A stretch of 64,000 nucleotides of DNA from Bagarius yarrelli (GCA_005784505.1 VCAZ01000050.1:1952001-2016000); one strand, 5' to 3'; shown: positions 12,351 through 24,440, numbered from the stretch's first letter. Numbers and translations are program-made. The notes: generated by a model not told the origin, from the letters alone.

Positions 12351-12695
12351 GTCTTAGTGGTTAGCACTGTTTCCTCACAGCAAGAAGGTTCTGGGTTCGA
12401 TTCCCGGGCAGGGGTCTTTCTGTGTAAAGTTTGCATGTTCTCCATGTGCTCCACGTACTCCAGTTTCCTCCCACAGTCCAAAAACATGTATGTTAGATTA
12501 ACTGGTGATTCTAAATTGCCCATAGGAGTGAGTGTGAGTGTGTGTGTGGCCTGTGATGGACTGGTGACCTGTCCAGGGTGACCCCCTCCTGTTTTTCGCT
12601 CTTTCAGAGACGGCCTGGAGAGACTCCAGCAGATCCCTGTGACTCAGAATTAGGGAATAAGCAGGTATAAAAACGTATGAATGAATGAATAATAC
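12351..12695 (+). repeat. Family C SINE (DANA-like)
   Basis: It has a TCTTAGTGGTTAGCACTGTT head, a GGTTCGATTCCCGGGC B box, and a constant block with GTTTGCATGTTCTCCATGTG and TTTCCTCCCACAGTCCAAAA. The 'agactccagcagatccctgt' tail ends in GAATGAATGAAT. Confidence 0.85.
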
Positions 12696-12704
12696 ACTAA
12701 ATAC

Positions 12705-12898
12705 TGTTTTCTACACCTGCTTATTCCTAATCAGGGTCACGGGGATATGCTGGCGTTTATCCCAGCTGCCATTGGGTGAAAGGCAGGGGGACGCCCTGGA
12801 GAGGATGCCAGTCCATCACAGGGCCACACACACACTCCTATGGGCAATTTAGAATCACTAATCAATCTTAAATACCTCTTTTTACACTGTGGAAGGAA
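12705..12898 (-). repeat. Family C SINE, reversed and truncated
   Basis: A minus-strand copy lacking the tRNA-like head. It runs from the constant block (CTAAATTGCCCATAGGAGTG) to the tail. It lies tail to tail with the copy at 12351-12695. Confidence 0.8.
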
Positions 12899-13839
12899 AC
12901 AACAGTCATATAACCATTATAATATCAATTGGTTTAACAAAAATACTAAATACCCCCACACACCCATACACATATACACACGACTACTAATTTACTATAT
13001 ACAAACACACATAAAGACACACTCTCAGACTACTGTCAGTATCTGGGCCAGAGGTTCCTCTGCGCCTGTCCCTGTCTGATGGCACCATTAAAGTAAGTGC
13101 CATGTGAAAGTCTATAGGCTATTTTTCATGCACCAGTTAAAAGCACCCTTGCCTCAGGGTAACATTGTGTGTGTGTGTGTGTGTCTGTGTGAGTGATGGA
13201 TGCAATTATGTTTGCTTCCACTATTCACTATTGATGTCCCTATGAAGACCTACACAGAAGACACATGCAGAAATATCTGGCATGAACTAGTTTAAACCCA
13301 AAGAGGAAAAAAGTATTTTTGCTTCCTTTTTTTGCTACCAAATTTAGTGACTTCTCACTTTTTGGAGATGCTGTGCTGTTTTTTTGCTTCCTGCTTGCTG
13401 ACTCCTTTCACTCCCTGACCGATAATGTGATCTGACAGCAAAATTAATGTGCCACTAATGTGCTGAGACGTTCCCGCATCGTTACTACAATAACTTGGAT
13501 TTCGTATTTCCAAACACAGCAGCTGAACTGAACAGCAGGGTGGGTCTGATGTGTTTATCTTTGAGACAATTTAACTGCTAACTAAACGGTAGGAAATATA
13601 AATGTGATGACTAAAAGCTTAGTAAGAGAAAAATATACAAGATCTAAATACACAATTGGGACAACCTTCCTGAACTTTACATAATCACACATGATGAGTT
13701 GATGAGGAGATTCTCACAGTTGGCACTAAAGCTGAAATGCCTGGTGAGGACGTACTTCATATAACTCCAAAATATAACTATGTATTTAATATTATATATA
13801 TTATATTATTCCAGAAAAGTTTTTCAAATTTGAAAATGA

Positions 13840-14335
13840 TGCAAATGTCATCATCTACACTGTAAAACTTCATCAAAAGATTCAGAGAAACTGGAGAAAA
13901 CTCATAAGAGTCAAGGCTGAAGACCTTTGTTGGATGTCCGCGGTCTTCAGGCCCTCAGACGACACTGCATTACTCATCAGTATGATTCTGTGATTGACAT
14001 TACTAAATGGGCTCAAGAATACTTCCAGAAATCACCGTCAGTAAACATAATCCGCAGTGTCATCTGCAGATACCAACTAAAGCTCTATCAAAGAAAAAGG
14101 AAGCCATATGTGAACATGGTCCAGAAGCCACGTTATGTCCTGTGGGCCAAAACTTACTTATTTAAAAATAGATTGATTCAAAGTGTGAAAAACTGTTCTA
14201 TGGTCAAACGAGTCCAAATGGGGCATTTTCGATGGAAATCATGGACGCTGAAAATATCACTATTGGATTTGGGTTTTTTTTCCTTCAACAACAATTTTAT
14301 TCTGTCATTATTTGACCTGTTAAGAAACTATGAAT
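13840..14335 (+). pseudogene. Tc1/mariner-like transposase remnant
   Basis: The frame from about 13927 reads GLQALRRHCITHQYDSVIDI then TKWAQEYFQKS, followed by LYQRKRKPYVNMVQKPRYVL and WAKTYL. This fits the second helix-turn-helix and linker of a Tc1-like transposase. Just before it, 'ttcatcaaaagattcagagaaactgg' fits the first DNA-binding part. The frame is lost before the DD34E core, although CSMVKRVQM recalls the 'vlWSDESKF' region. The copy is dead. Confidence 0.7.
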
Positions 14336-14459
14336 AGAGTATTTCTGAATTCTTTAGAATTTCCTGGTATGTATATTGCTCTTTTAATGCCATGATAGTA
14401 TTACTGGCTGTGTTCATGGCGGGATCAAAACTGTAACGGCGAGATGTTATACAGGGTTC

Positions 14460-14945
14460 CTATTTTTTTTTGATAGTTTATATTCCAGGACATTTTCAGG
14501 ACTTTTCAAATTTTATTACGACAGGAATACAAGAAAAAACGGATCACGGATTCCTGACTTTGACTGTAAGGTGAAGTCATGCTGTCGTTCTGCCCTCACC
14601 GCCATTTCAAACACAAAAAAACAGCAAGCAAGTGACAGTATAGAATTATGTTCACTCTTCCTATGATGGAATCATTAAAATCTGCTTAAGTTTAGAAATC
14701 AGCAAAACAAATTTTACAACTAATCTGGAATTTACATGCATGGGGAATTGGTGCGGTCCGGTCCGTACTATTAACAAGATTAGGCAACTGCCAACACAAC
14801 ACAGCATCCCAAAACTCAGCTTTTCTAAACAGTGTTTCCTGTTACTACATGAAACAATAAAAATTTTCTTAGAACAGTTTATGTTTTTCTTCGTTTTCTA
14901 TATCTTTTTCGATTTTCCAGGATTTTCAGGACCATTACAACAATG
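14460..14945. repeat. Putative DNA-element remnant with 'ccaggacattttcagga' ends
   Basis: A TTCCAGGACATTTTCAGGAC segment (about 14486) recurs in similar form as TTTTCCAGGATTTTCAGGAC near 14913. This suggests repeat ends in direct orientation. There is no coding potential and the limits are guesses. Confidence 0.25.
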
Positions 14946-15184
14946 AGATCCTACATTATATGAATTGTGTAAATAACATCAGCTAAATGTGGCCCTCACT
15001 TACACCATAACAAATGAATCCCTCTTTTCTTTAAGGTTGTTAATGGTTCAGGGTTTGATAGTGGAAGTTGACAACCTGTGATTTCTATTTTCAGGGCTTT
15101 CTTAACAGAAATGTCTGTTTGCCATATAGCCCCATATGGCTTACTGACAGACAGAGAGCTTGACTTTATGATAGAGAGAGTGAG

Positions 15185-15188
<4 letters not shown>

Positions 15189-15230
<42 letters not shown>
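15189..15230 (+). repeat. (AG)n microsatellite
   Basis: About 42 bp of AG dinucleotides. The serine/leucine-rich frame over it on the minus strand is an artefact. Confidence 0.95.
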
Positions 15231-15231
<1 letters not shown>

Positions 15232-16324
15232 AAGAGAGAGTATAGAATGGATTTTTACTGAGCTGTATGTAAAGAAGGGTGACCTTTAGGACAATTACCA
15301 TATAGCACATATGTCCTCTCATGCTTATCACACACTTGCACTGTGTGCAGTGCACCGTGTTATTAACTTAGTTTTTCTCCTTATAATAATAAGATCAATT
15401 TATTGGGTGTATTGAATAGGGGCAAGTTGCACTGTTCTTGTAAATTTTAACTTAAACATGAATGTAAACAAATGAAATATAAACCCAACGCTTGCCGCTG
15501 GAACGTTCTGTCTGGTTAGCCCAGAGTTTCCATCGTCATTTATATCAGGCCTTTTCTTTCTGAACAGGTATCAGCAGAAACATCGTTTATTTATAAGAAC
15601 ACGGCATAAAAAAATAAAAAAAGTTGATGTAAGAGTTTGGTACCTTTCTCTATTTCATGTGAGCACTGCAGCAGTCTTAGTCTTAGTCTTAGTCCCGTCC
15701 CAAATGCTCTCATTTGTTGGTTACCCAAACCAGTACTGATTAACATCTCACCCCTCATGTGACCCATGGTTTGTCTGTATGTGTATTCAAAGCTAGTGAG
15801 CAACAAACTTTCAAAATAATAACAATAATTGTATAAAAAAATATTGTTAATGTGCGATAAACTAACAGTTGATTAATTTATCTGTTATATATGCGCGATA
15901 ATAACAAGTAAACTTTACCAGCCACACAATATACACCAAAAAAGTACAGAATTTAATTTGAGTTTAAATAAACAGCACAATTTATTTTCAAAAATCCAAC
16001 ATGATTTTAAAACACTAAATAAAATATGTCGAAAATCAACATTTATATACATCCCAAGCCACCCACAATAATTTACCCCAAGAGCCATGCTATGGGGCTC
16101 AGCAGTGGCAGTTTGGTGGTCCCACGATATACGATCCTCCAATCAGCAGTCCAACACTAACAACAAGTTACCACTTGCCCCATAATGTGTGTTTTGCCTC
16201 AACTCCATCACCACTGCACTACTTTTCTAGGTGTGTGTGAATAACCTATATGTAATAGTATAGTTATAGTTCCTATCATATTAACACTTAATGAATGGCT
16301 CCTCCACTTTACATAAAATATTAG

Positions 16325-16687
16325 TGTAAAGAAGCAGGTGGAGTGGGATCCATAATGCAGAGAATGGCTTTATTTAGAAATAAAGGATAATCCAAAAGAG
16401 TAGTCAGAGGGCAGGTAGAGTTCATACACAGATATCCAATGTAAACAGGCAGACAAAACAAAATCGTAAGGCAAAAGGCGTAGTCGAATAAACAGGCAGA
16501 GATCCAAAACCGTGGGCGTAGAAACAATACAAAGACGCTTGGCAAGTTGCACAGCAAACAATACTTCGCAAAGTGCTAATCTCTAAGGATAGCTTATATA
16601 GTGAACCAAACAGGAAGTGACACCGGAAGTACAACCGAAGAGTCCGGCAAGGGTGCCCTCTGGCGGTTGGAAGACGAATTCCTTACA
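16325..16687 (-). mobile_element. Solo LTR
   Basis: On the minus strand the element starts TGTAAGGAATTCG and ends CTTCTTTACA, so it has inverted TGTAA/TTACA termini. It holds a TATA box (TATATAAGC, near 16597) and an AATAAAGCC poly(A) signal (near 16371) in the right order and spacing for U3-R-U5. The flanks ATTAG and ATAAG may be a worn 5-bp target duplication. No internal retroelement sequence lies beside it. Confidence 0.65.
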
Positions 16688-17093
16688 ATAAGCAATCAAC
16701 TCATGTTTGGATAATATTTTTTTAAACTGACCACATTTTCTTTCTTTAGTGTGGACAAATACAATACACAGATTTGTTCTCACTTTATTTACATGGTAGT
16801 GCAGCGGTTTTACTATAAGAGCTTCTGTAACAAGCAGAATCCTTATTCGGTGAATGAAGCACCAGTTATCTGATAGCATCACCTTACACACAGTGTGACA
16901 TGTGACTAATGCATTATTATACTTTATTATTATTAAAGTATAAGTACATTTTTCTTAAAAGCTTCTTGGCTGATTTGGTTTAAATCAGTGCTTTAGTAGA
17001 ACATTCATTCATCCAGTGCCACGAGGCACAAAGCAGAGTTGCGAACCCACTCTATCACCTACACACACACACACACACAGCACAGACAGACAT

Positions 17094-17435
17094 CTAAATC
17101 CGCCATTGACACCAATGTGTTTTTTTTCCCATGAGCTCGTGCATCACTGTAGTACTTCCATACAACACAATCTCAGCTTTACATAACCTGCAGGTTGCAG
17201 TTTTTCTTGTTGTGTTTAATTTAAAATGGTCCCATGCATTAGATGACTCGCCACACACACTTTTTCCTGCAGATGGTCGATCTAAAGTCTCCGCCATTTC
17301 GCAAGCTGCTAGAATATCTTGTAGTCGCGCTTCCCCCTTAATGTGAGCAGTCCAACTAACCGATAACAGCCTTCGTTAGCAACAGATTTCATTATCGATT
17401 ATTATTGACTTTATCTATTAGTTTTTGCAGCCCTG
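17094..17435 (-). pseudogene. hAT transposase N-terminal fragment (BED finger)
   Basis: The minus strand starts with a hAT-like terminus CAGGGCTGCAAAAACTAAT at 17435. An ATG at 17297 then opens a frame with a BED-type zinc finger: AWDHFKLNTTRKTATCRLC, then STTVMHELMGKKTH (C-x2-C ... H ... H). The frame is broken just after the finger (17094). Only the first 70 or so residues of a normal 600-residue transposase remain. Confidence 0.7.
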
Positions 17436-17599
17436 GAAAAAAAATCTGATTGGCTGCTTTACATGTCATACACCCTTTAGCCTTATAAAAGTCTCTGTGT
17501 AATACAGAATTTCTTCTGGTAGCCTGAAGGTCTATGTGGGACTGATCTTAGTTCAGTGTCGGGACAGTGCGGGTCTCCTTCAGGTTCTTTCGTTTTATT

Positions 17600-17755
17600 T
17601 TACGGTCCAAAAACATGTTAGGTGGTGAAATTACAACACTAAATTTCCCCTAAGGCATGTGTGAGTGTGTGCATGGCAGCAGGTGATAGATTGGGGTCCC
17701 ATCCAGCGAACGTTTTTGCCTCATGCCTGGTGGCGCCGGTTGAATGAATGAATGT
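17600..17755 (+). repeat. Family C SINE fragment
   Basis: It begins at ACGGTCCAAAAACATGTTAG and ends with GGTTGAATGAATGAATG. The head is missing and the middle is divergent. Confidence 0.6.
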
Positions 17756-17904
17756 TCTACTAAAGCAATGATTTGAAGAAAACAGCAGAGGAAACGACGA
17801 GGAAAATTACTTTAACTTCCAAATAAATGTGCAGCAGCAACAAACAGGGTTTATTCCTGTCTATATTCATTTTCCTTTATTATTCCTAAAACACTATGTA
17901 ACGG

Positions 17905-17966
17905 AAAAGATACAGACAGACAGACAGACAGAATAGACAAAAAATAGTGCAGACAGACAGAGAGAC

Positions 17967-18045
<79 letters not shown>

Positions 18046-18135
18046 CAGATATAGATAGATAGGTATCAATAGACATACAAAGTAAATAGATAAATAGAGT
18101 AGATGGATGGATGGATGATGGATGGATGGATGATG

Positions 18136-18220
<85 letters not shown>

Positions 18221-18287
18221 GTATCAATAGACATACAAAGTAAATAGATAAATAGAGTAGATGGATGCTGGGATGGATGGATGGATG

Positions 18288-18346
<59 letters not shown>

Positions 18347-18374
18347 GCAGATGGTTACAGACAGACAGCCAAAA

Positions 18375-18407
<33 letters not shown>

Positions 18408-18415
18408 ACAAACAG
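17905..18415 (+). repeat. Compound (TAGA)n/(CAGA)n/(TGGA)n array
   Basis: About 0.5 kb of related tetranucleotide repeats. A 46-bp non-repetitive segment starting GGTATCAATAGACATACAAA occurs twice, at 18062 and 18220 (offset 158 bp). The 'YLSIYLSIYLS' frames are artefacts. Confidence 0.95.
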
Positions 18416-18502
18416 CTCAGCTCATCAACAGACCCATTAGACATTAATAACACAGCTGATTTGAGCTTGTTTGTTCTGGAGAGCTATTTTGAAGGCAATG
18501 AG

Positions 18503-18504
<2 letters not shown>

Positions 18505-18575
<71 letters not shown>
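18505..18575 (+). repeat. (CA)n microsatellite
   Basis: About 70 bp of AC dinucleotides. Confidence 0.95.
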
Positions 18576-18580
<5 letters not shown>

Positions 18581-19604
18581 AAATAATCCCCCATGTATTA
18601 AGTAAGGCTAATCTGAGGCAGAGGCCAGCTCAGCTCTCAGTAAGTGCTCAGTGTCTCTCAAACACACGCCATCAGGTAAACTCAAGTATTTATCCCAGCA
18701 CGCTGCACAGGTTCTGTTTACACAGCACACACTTACAAAACACACACACACATACAAAGCACACACACACACATATGCACAGCGTAACCACACACATATA
18801 CTATAGCAGTCAATTCACAGAAGGCACACACACAAGTTATGTAACACAGGCAAAGAGAGAGAAAGAGAAAGAGAGGGGGGGGGTGAAGATAGAGAAAAAG
18901 GGGAGAAGTAATGAGAGAGATGAATACCTGTCCTGTATTATAATGCACAGCCCATGTGATTAGCACATTGTCAACACCACCACCGATGACAGTGTGTGTG
19001 TGTGTGTGTTTACCCGCTTATCAGTTTTTCTGAACATTCCCCCCCAATGCATTTGCCATTTGCATGTTAAATATAGAGGAAAGCAAACATAACCTTTTCT
19101 TAAGCTCCAGACACACGCCATCCATATTTAATGACGCCTGCTGATCATCAGGGAAATGAAGAAAGCAATTAATCACTACAATTAGCACACAGTCACTCGC
19201 ATCAGTCATATAATCACACAGCGCTCATTGACACTGGTCAGAAAAGTGAGGAATAGAAGGTGATGCGTTCGACCTACAAAATCATGGAGCTTTAAAAAGC
19301 ATAACATGCGCTGAAGTACAACAATCCAAACAGCCTTGAAGTGGCATGTGTGTGCGTGTGTGTATTGCGGCTTAAAAAGTCTGCGTTAACACTCCGCCTG
19401 TACGGGTAAAATTATTTCAAAATGGACCCAGAAATAAATAACTTTATAATGTAAATTGGATATGGATATATGGAAATTTATTTAAAAATAATTAACTTCA
19501 GTAAAAAAATTGCTAGCTTGTCCTGGAGGCGGGGCTTATGAGATCCTTACGCTGACAAAACACACTGTTTGTCTATCAGGCAAAAGCAAGAGGTATACAT
19601 TTAC

Positions 19605-19772
19605 CTACACAGTGGTTAAGGTGTTGGACTGCTAATTAGAAGATCAGGGTTCAATTCCCAGCACCACCAAGTGACTACCGTTGGGCCCCTTAACCCCCAG
19701 TTGCTCAGTTGTATAAAAAAGACAAATGTAAGACGCTCTGGATAAAGACGTCTGCCAAATGATGGAAATGTA
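19605..19772 (+). repeat. Family A SINE
   Basis: CACAGTGGTTAAGGTGTTGG head, GGGTTCAATTCCCAGCACCA B box, GACGCTCTGGATAAAGACGT tail. Confidence 0.85.
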
Positions 19773-20208
19773 ATTGTACGTTATCTAAATAAGACGTACA
19801 AAAGTAACCGATTTATTTTAACATGAAAATCACAGACATGCGACTGTGACTACAAACGTCTTAACGCTTATTAATGTATTTATTGTTCTTTGTTTTGCTT
19901 TAATAGCTTTACTTGATTTGCCTAAATGCAGTGTTTCCTCTGTTAATGAAGTGTCTTAAATCAGGAAACAGTCGTCAAATTACGTGTTGTTTGAACACTG
20001 CACGACTGTCTGGGGTAAGATTCAGCTGGTGCTGTGTTCACTGTGTGACTTTACAATAAAAAAAAATCGCTAGTAACTCACTGCACACTAGGATTTTCAT
20101 CTGACATTAGAATGCAAAGCTTCCAAGATTCTCTCAGATTGCGTCTATTCACACTGCGTAATTATCGCTTGCGTGAACAATCACCGATCAGCTTAGCGCA
20201 GTGTGAAC

Positions 20209-20360
20209 TAGGGGCTGAACGATATTGGGAAAAAAAAACCACTTGACATTGCGATATTTTGTTTTTTCTGCGATGAATTAAACTTTGCAATTCATCAGTG
20301 ACTAGTGCAGATGCACACAACTGCGATGTTGATGCTGAAACCATATACTGTGCAGCCCTA
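20209..20360. mobile_element. 152-bp hAT-type MITE with perfect 8-bp duplication
   Basis: GTGTGAAC lies on both sides (20201-20208 and 20361-20368). The ends TAGGGGCTGAACGATATT and the inverse of GTGCAGCCCTA are terminal inverted repeats. It is non-autonomous and too short to encode anything. Confidence 0.85.
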
Positions 20361-21164
20361 GTGTGAACTCTACATAACACACCACATGACTTTAAAACAG
20401 GAAGAATCTTTGACAACATCTTTGATACAGATACATATTTTTCCGGTGACTTTTACTTTTAGAGTATATTTAATGATGAGTACTTTTACTGTTACTCGAG
20501 TACATTTTTATTGGAAAAAATGTACTTTTACTTGGCTACATTTGGCGGCGCTCCTCCGTTACTGTCAACTGCTAATAAATATGAGATGTGTAATATAATT
20601 AATTGATATAAATTGTTCCTATATATATAGTCACTCATTTTGAACAGGAAAAACACCTGTCTGGAACATTCCACAGGAAAACAGGTTAAATGGAAACAGA
20701 ATCCTGATTGGGTATGAAAGTCCACCATGATATTCCAACAACGTTCCTCAATGTACCATTACAAGTCATTGAGATATTTCCTCACCTACAGTCCATAACA
20801 TCATCAGAAGTTCTATTTAAGGTTTACACATCTAAACTATATTGGAATTGGGGTTTTTACATAAAAAAGCAAATAGTAAACTAAAGCCACAATGAGAGAG
20901 AGAGAGAGAAACCCAGGCTGTGTTCTACAGGATAGAAAATCAGATATTCTTGGCAATGAGTTGATTCGATAACACAAACACAAACACAACACGCTTTCCG
21001 AAGCACCCATCAGCACTGGGAATTACTGCTTTACACATTCTGTCATTTAAGCTGTGAAAATAACCGAAATATGTGACGCAGGTGATGTTCAGATATCGCT
21101 GTCAAAATCTCCTGTGGATTTAATACAATTTCACCATCAACTTACAGTCTGCGCTAACAATCAT

Positions 21165-21392
21165 CCGAGGCCACACACACACACACACACACACTCACTT
21201 TTATGGGCAATTTAGAATCACCAATCAATCTAACATACATGTTTTTGGACTGTGGGAGGAAACTGGAGAACCCGGAGTAAACTCACACAAGCACGGGGAG
21301 AACATGCAACTCCACACAGAAAGGCCGCTGTCTGAGATTCGAACCCAGGACCTTCTTGCTGTAAGGCAACAGTGCTAACCACTAAGGCAACT
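21165..21392 (-). repeat. Family C SINE, reversed and 3'-truncated
   Basis: The minus strand carries the head (TTAGTGGTTAGCACTGTTGC), the GGTTCGAATCTCAGAC B box and the constant block. It ends at a CA run near 21175. Confidence 0.8.
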
Positions 21393-21983
21393 TTATTTAT
21401 TTATTTTCAGTGTTTTGGGGGGCATTTTTGCCTTTATTGATACGACAGAGGAGGTAAGGTGGGGGAAAGGGAGGAAAGTGGGACTGGAGGGGACCCGAGC
21501 CGAAATCAAACCCAGGTCTGATTCTAATGATGGGCACATTGATGATGTACCTTACTAGATTAAGATACCAGAGTTAAGTTGATTTGTATAAATAAATTCC
21601 TAGACATCAGAATAACAATAGCTAATGTAGCTGTAATTTTAGCATGACAGTAAGACTCAAAAACAAACTCGATTTTAAAAGTTTATTACACTGTAATTGT
21701 CTGTATACAAGAATAAAAAAAACAATCCTGTGGCTGCGTTCTGCTTGTGTAGGTTTCTTACTTTATCCGACACGTCTCTTCAGCTGCTTCTTCAACACAA
21801 AATATGCTACATTTTTTTTTCTGGATTTAGCGATAGCTCTGCTAATATTTGTTATTTTAAGCAGCGAGTTAATCAGACCATTAAAATTCCTATTTTATTT
21901 TGTTTTAAATTTACTGCACCAAAAAAATAGACATTTTTAACTAAATATGGAGCCAAATTGATATCGGAAGCATCTTGTATAAC

Positions 21984-22176
21984 AGCCGTAGACAATCTCT
22001 GTCCTCGAGGGACAGTGTCCTGCAGAATTTAACTCTAACTTGCCTCAACACACTTAACTGTAAGTTTCAATTATACCTAGTAAGATCTTGATTAGTTGGT
22101 TCAGGTGTGTTTAATTAGGGTTGGAGCTAAACTCTGCAGGACACCAGCTGTCCAGGACCGGGTTTGGCCACCCCTG
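21984..22176. repeat. Short palindromic interspersed repeat
   Basis: The ends are inverse copies: CTGTCCTCGAGGGACAGTGT with CCTGCAGAATTTAACTC, against GAGCTAAACTCTGCAGGACA and CAGCTGTCCAGGACCGG. A related copy, reversed, is at about 26265-26405. No coding sequence. Confidence 0.5.
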
Positions 22177-22345
22177 TTCTATATAGTTAATAGTTTTGCC
22201 TGAGCATGCAAATCACAGTGCCAAACATTTTAATTATTCCGGTTTCACGATATATGACAGTATTATTATTCATGCATAACTGGGTATTAAGTAGCAATTT
22301 CTTTTAAAAAGAAGAAAAAAGGCCATAAATGCAAACCAGAAATAT

Positions 22346-22485
22346 GTCGCCCTGCTACTGCTACCGTAGCACTACGTAGAAAATCAGCGGTATGGAACTA
22401 CTTTAAAGTTTCTGATGAGAAGAAGTTCGCAATATGCAGTGTCTGTTCAGTTGATCGCAGCACTCAAACCCCCTGCATGGCAATA
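22346..22485 (+). pseudogene. Second hAT BED-finger fragment
   Basis: The plus strand from about 22375 reads RRKSAVWNYFKVSDEKKFAI then CSVCSVDRSTQTP. This is the start of a BED zinc finger of a ZBED-like hAT transposase. It differs from the fragment at 17094-17435, so it is another family. The histidine half of the finger is degraded. Confidence 0.6.
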
Positions 22486-22789
22486 CAATGATAATCGATC
22501 CTCACTTTAACTAACACTACATGAACAGCATGTTCAGGTAATAATACAGCCAGAGCTAGTGGTGATGAGAGCATCTGCTGAAGGATACAACGCACAGCAT
22601 GTGGCAGTAACGTGCAAAACGATTTTTACTCCGCATTCCGTCACACAGGAAGGCGTCTGGGCGGCCATAAAAAGGTAATAGCTTCTTGTTTATAAATGTG
22701 TTTGACACTGGCATTTTTTGATACGTTTGGCTTGCCATAATTGCGCAAGTGGTTTAATAACTCATTTTTGTTTACTTTTACATTAGCTT

Positions 22790-22980
22790 TCGTTTTAGTT
22801 TTGAACTTTTAAAGCCGTACACAGATCCGGAGCTGCTAACGTCATCAAACTGATGATGGCAGTGAGTATTAGCCAATCAGAGGAAGAGTTTTTACAGAAT
22901 GTGTGACGTTTTGAATAATTGCTGCAGGAAATAATACAGGACAAACGCAGTTCCGTAACGATTCAAAACGGTGCGCGCAA
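22790..22980 (+). repeat. Dispersed repeat copy 1 (shared with 45820-46020)
   Basis: The sequence around 'catcaaactgatgatggcag' and 'ccaatcagaggaagagtttt' reappears near 45865-46020 with 'caaactgatgacgccagag' and 'caatcagaggaggaatagc'. It may be non-coding sequence of the hAT family whose BED fragment lies just upstream. Confidence 0.4.
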
Positions 22981-23199
22981 TTTAGGAACTCGCGCCACAC
23001 CTCCAAATGTTGTTTAGGCAACAAATTATATTATCACAAAAATAAACACAGATTTTCAGTACGAACCAGTACATCATCAAGACAGAACACATTTGTTTCT
23101 TTAGAATGTTTAGAATTTGCTCATTTAGCCAGAAATCGATTGTCTGCAGTCAGAGTTCCATTTTGTTAAATGAGGTTGAGGTCCGACATCCTTGCAAAG

Positions 23200-23378
23200 C
23201 ACTTTTACACCAATCTTAACACACCATGCCTCCATGGGGTTCAGGGGCTTTATGAACAGGGGTATTTCCATGCTGAAACAGTGTTTATGCCTCTTAGAGC
23301 CTTCGTAGGGAAATTTCAATGCTACAGCATGTAAATACGTCCCAGATAATCTTGTGCTTTCAATTTTTGTGGAAACAG

Positions 23379-23413
<35 letters not shown>

Positions 23414-23470
23414 ATATATATGAGTGTGCTGGTAAGGTGTCCACAAACTTTTGGCCATAAAGTGTATCAT
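23200..23470 (-). mobile_element. Tc1-like fossil, reversed and partial
   Basis: The right end GTGTCCACAAACTTTTGGCC matches the terminus of the other copies. The body holds 'tccatggggttcaggggctt' and 'ccatgctgaaacagtgttta', which are reversed transposase C-terminal sequence. A (CA)n run (23381-23410) expanded inside it. Confidence 0.6.
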
Positions 23471-23907
23471 AGAAACACACCACTCGTCTCCCAGCCTTTT
23501 CTCACCTGCTGAGTTTCTAACCTATTTTTACTCTAGCGTTACCTATCATGCTCCAGAAAGCAGCAGCTCCTCCCGACCGTAGATTTTGGTGGTGCAGGAT
23601 GACATTAATAATAACACAGCCTTCAACTAAATCAGGTCCAGAGAATATCGCTTGGACTAATGCTACAGACTAGAACATTTTTAACACTAGTCCCCAAACA
23701 TACAGTGATTCAGGATTTAGTCTAATACATGGCTAAGTTTTAAATGTAGTCATGCATATGTTTAACTCTGTATGACACAGCTGATGACTTTCTACTGTCT
23801 TTAGCCAGGGTTGCCAGATATCTAAAAAAAAACACATCTTAGAAAACAAAAAATTTGGGTTTGGATAAGAAAAAAATATATACTTTTTTACATGAATATT
23901 ATAGTAC

Positions 23908-24078
23908 ACATAAGACGTCCTTATACAGAGCGACGCACATTTATCTCTTTTATACAACTGAGCAATTGGGGTTAAGGGCCTTGATCAGGGGCCCAACAGT
24001 GCCAATGTGGTGGTGCTGGGAATCAAACCCCTATCTTCCAATTAGCATTCCAATACCTTAACCACTACGCTACCACCT
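23908..24078 (-). repeat. Family A SINE, reversed
   Basis: AAGACGTCCTTATACAGAGC tail, GGGAATCAAACCCCTATCTT B box inverse, ACCTTAACCACTACGCTACC head inverse. Confidence 0.85.
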
Positions 24079-24099
24079 GCAAATCTGATCAAGAGAAAT

Positions 24100-24440
24100 T
24101 ATCCACACTATAGTCTGACTCCTCTGCCATCTACATTTAGTATTGATTTTAAAGTACTGTAACTTGTTTATAAATCACTCAATGACCTATATGACCTAAA
24201 GACATTTCAGACATGCTCACTGAATATAAACCAATCAGATCGCTCAGATCATTAGGATCAAGTCAGTGAGACATACTAAGGGTTCAATCTAAACAAGGAG
24301 AATCTGATTTTAGATATTCTGCAGCCTGCAGTTGAAAGCAGCTACCAGAAAAGACCAGATTTTATTTACTGAATGACTATAATCATTTTATATTCGTAAC
24401 TATTTTTATTTTTATAATTTTCCTTTCTGTTATGTAAAGC
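24100..24440 (+). mobile_element. Decayed LINE reverse-transcriptase 3' end
   Basis: Across frames the plus strand recalls the usual fish LINE C-terminal series: 'tgtttataaatcactcaatga' (VYKSLNG-like), 'agatcgctcagatcattagg' (SLRSS-like), then 'ctgcagttgaaagcagctac' (WNxLP region). Many stops. Assignment rests on the order of weak motifs. Confidence 0.4.

Noticed and set aside
22790..22980. Host gene exon with conserved 'caatcagagga' box
   Set aside because: A second diverged copy at 45.8 kb shows it is a dispersed repeat.
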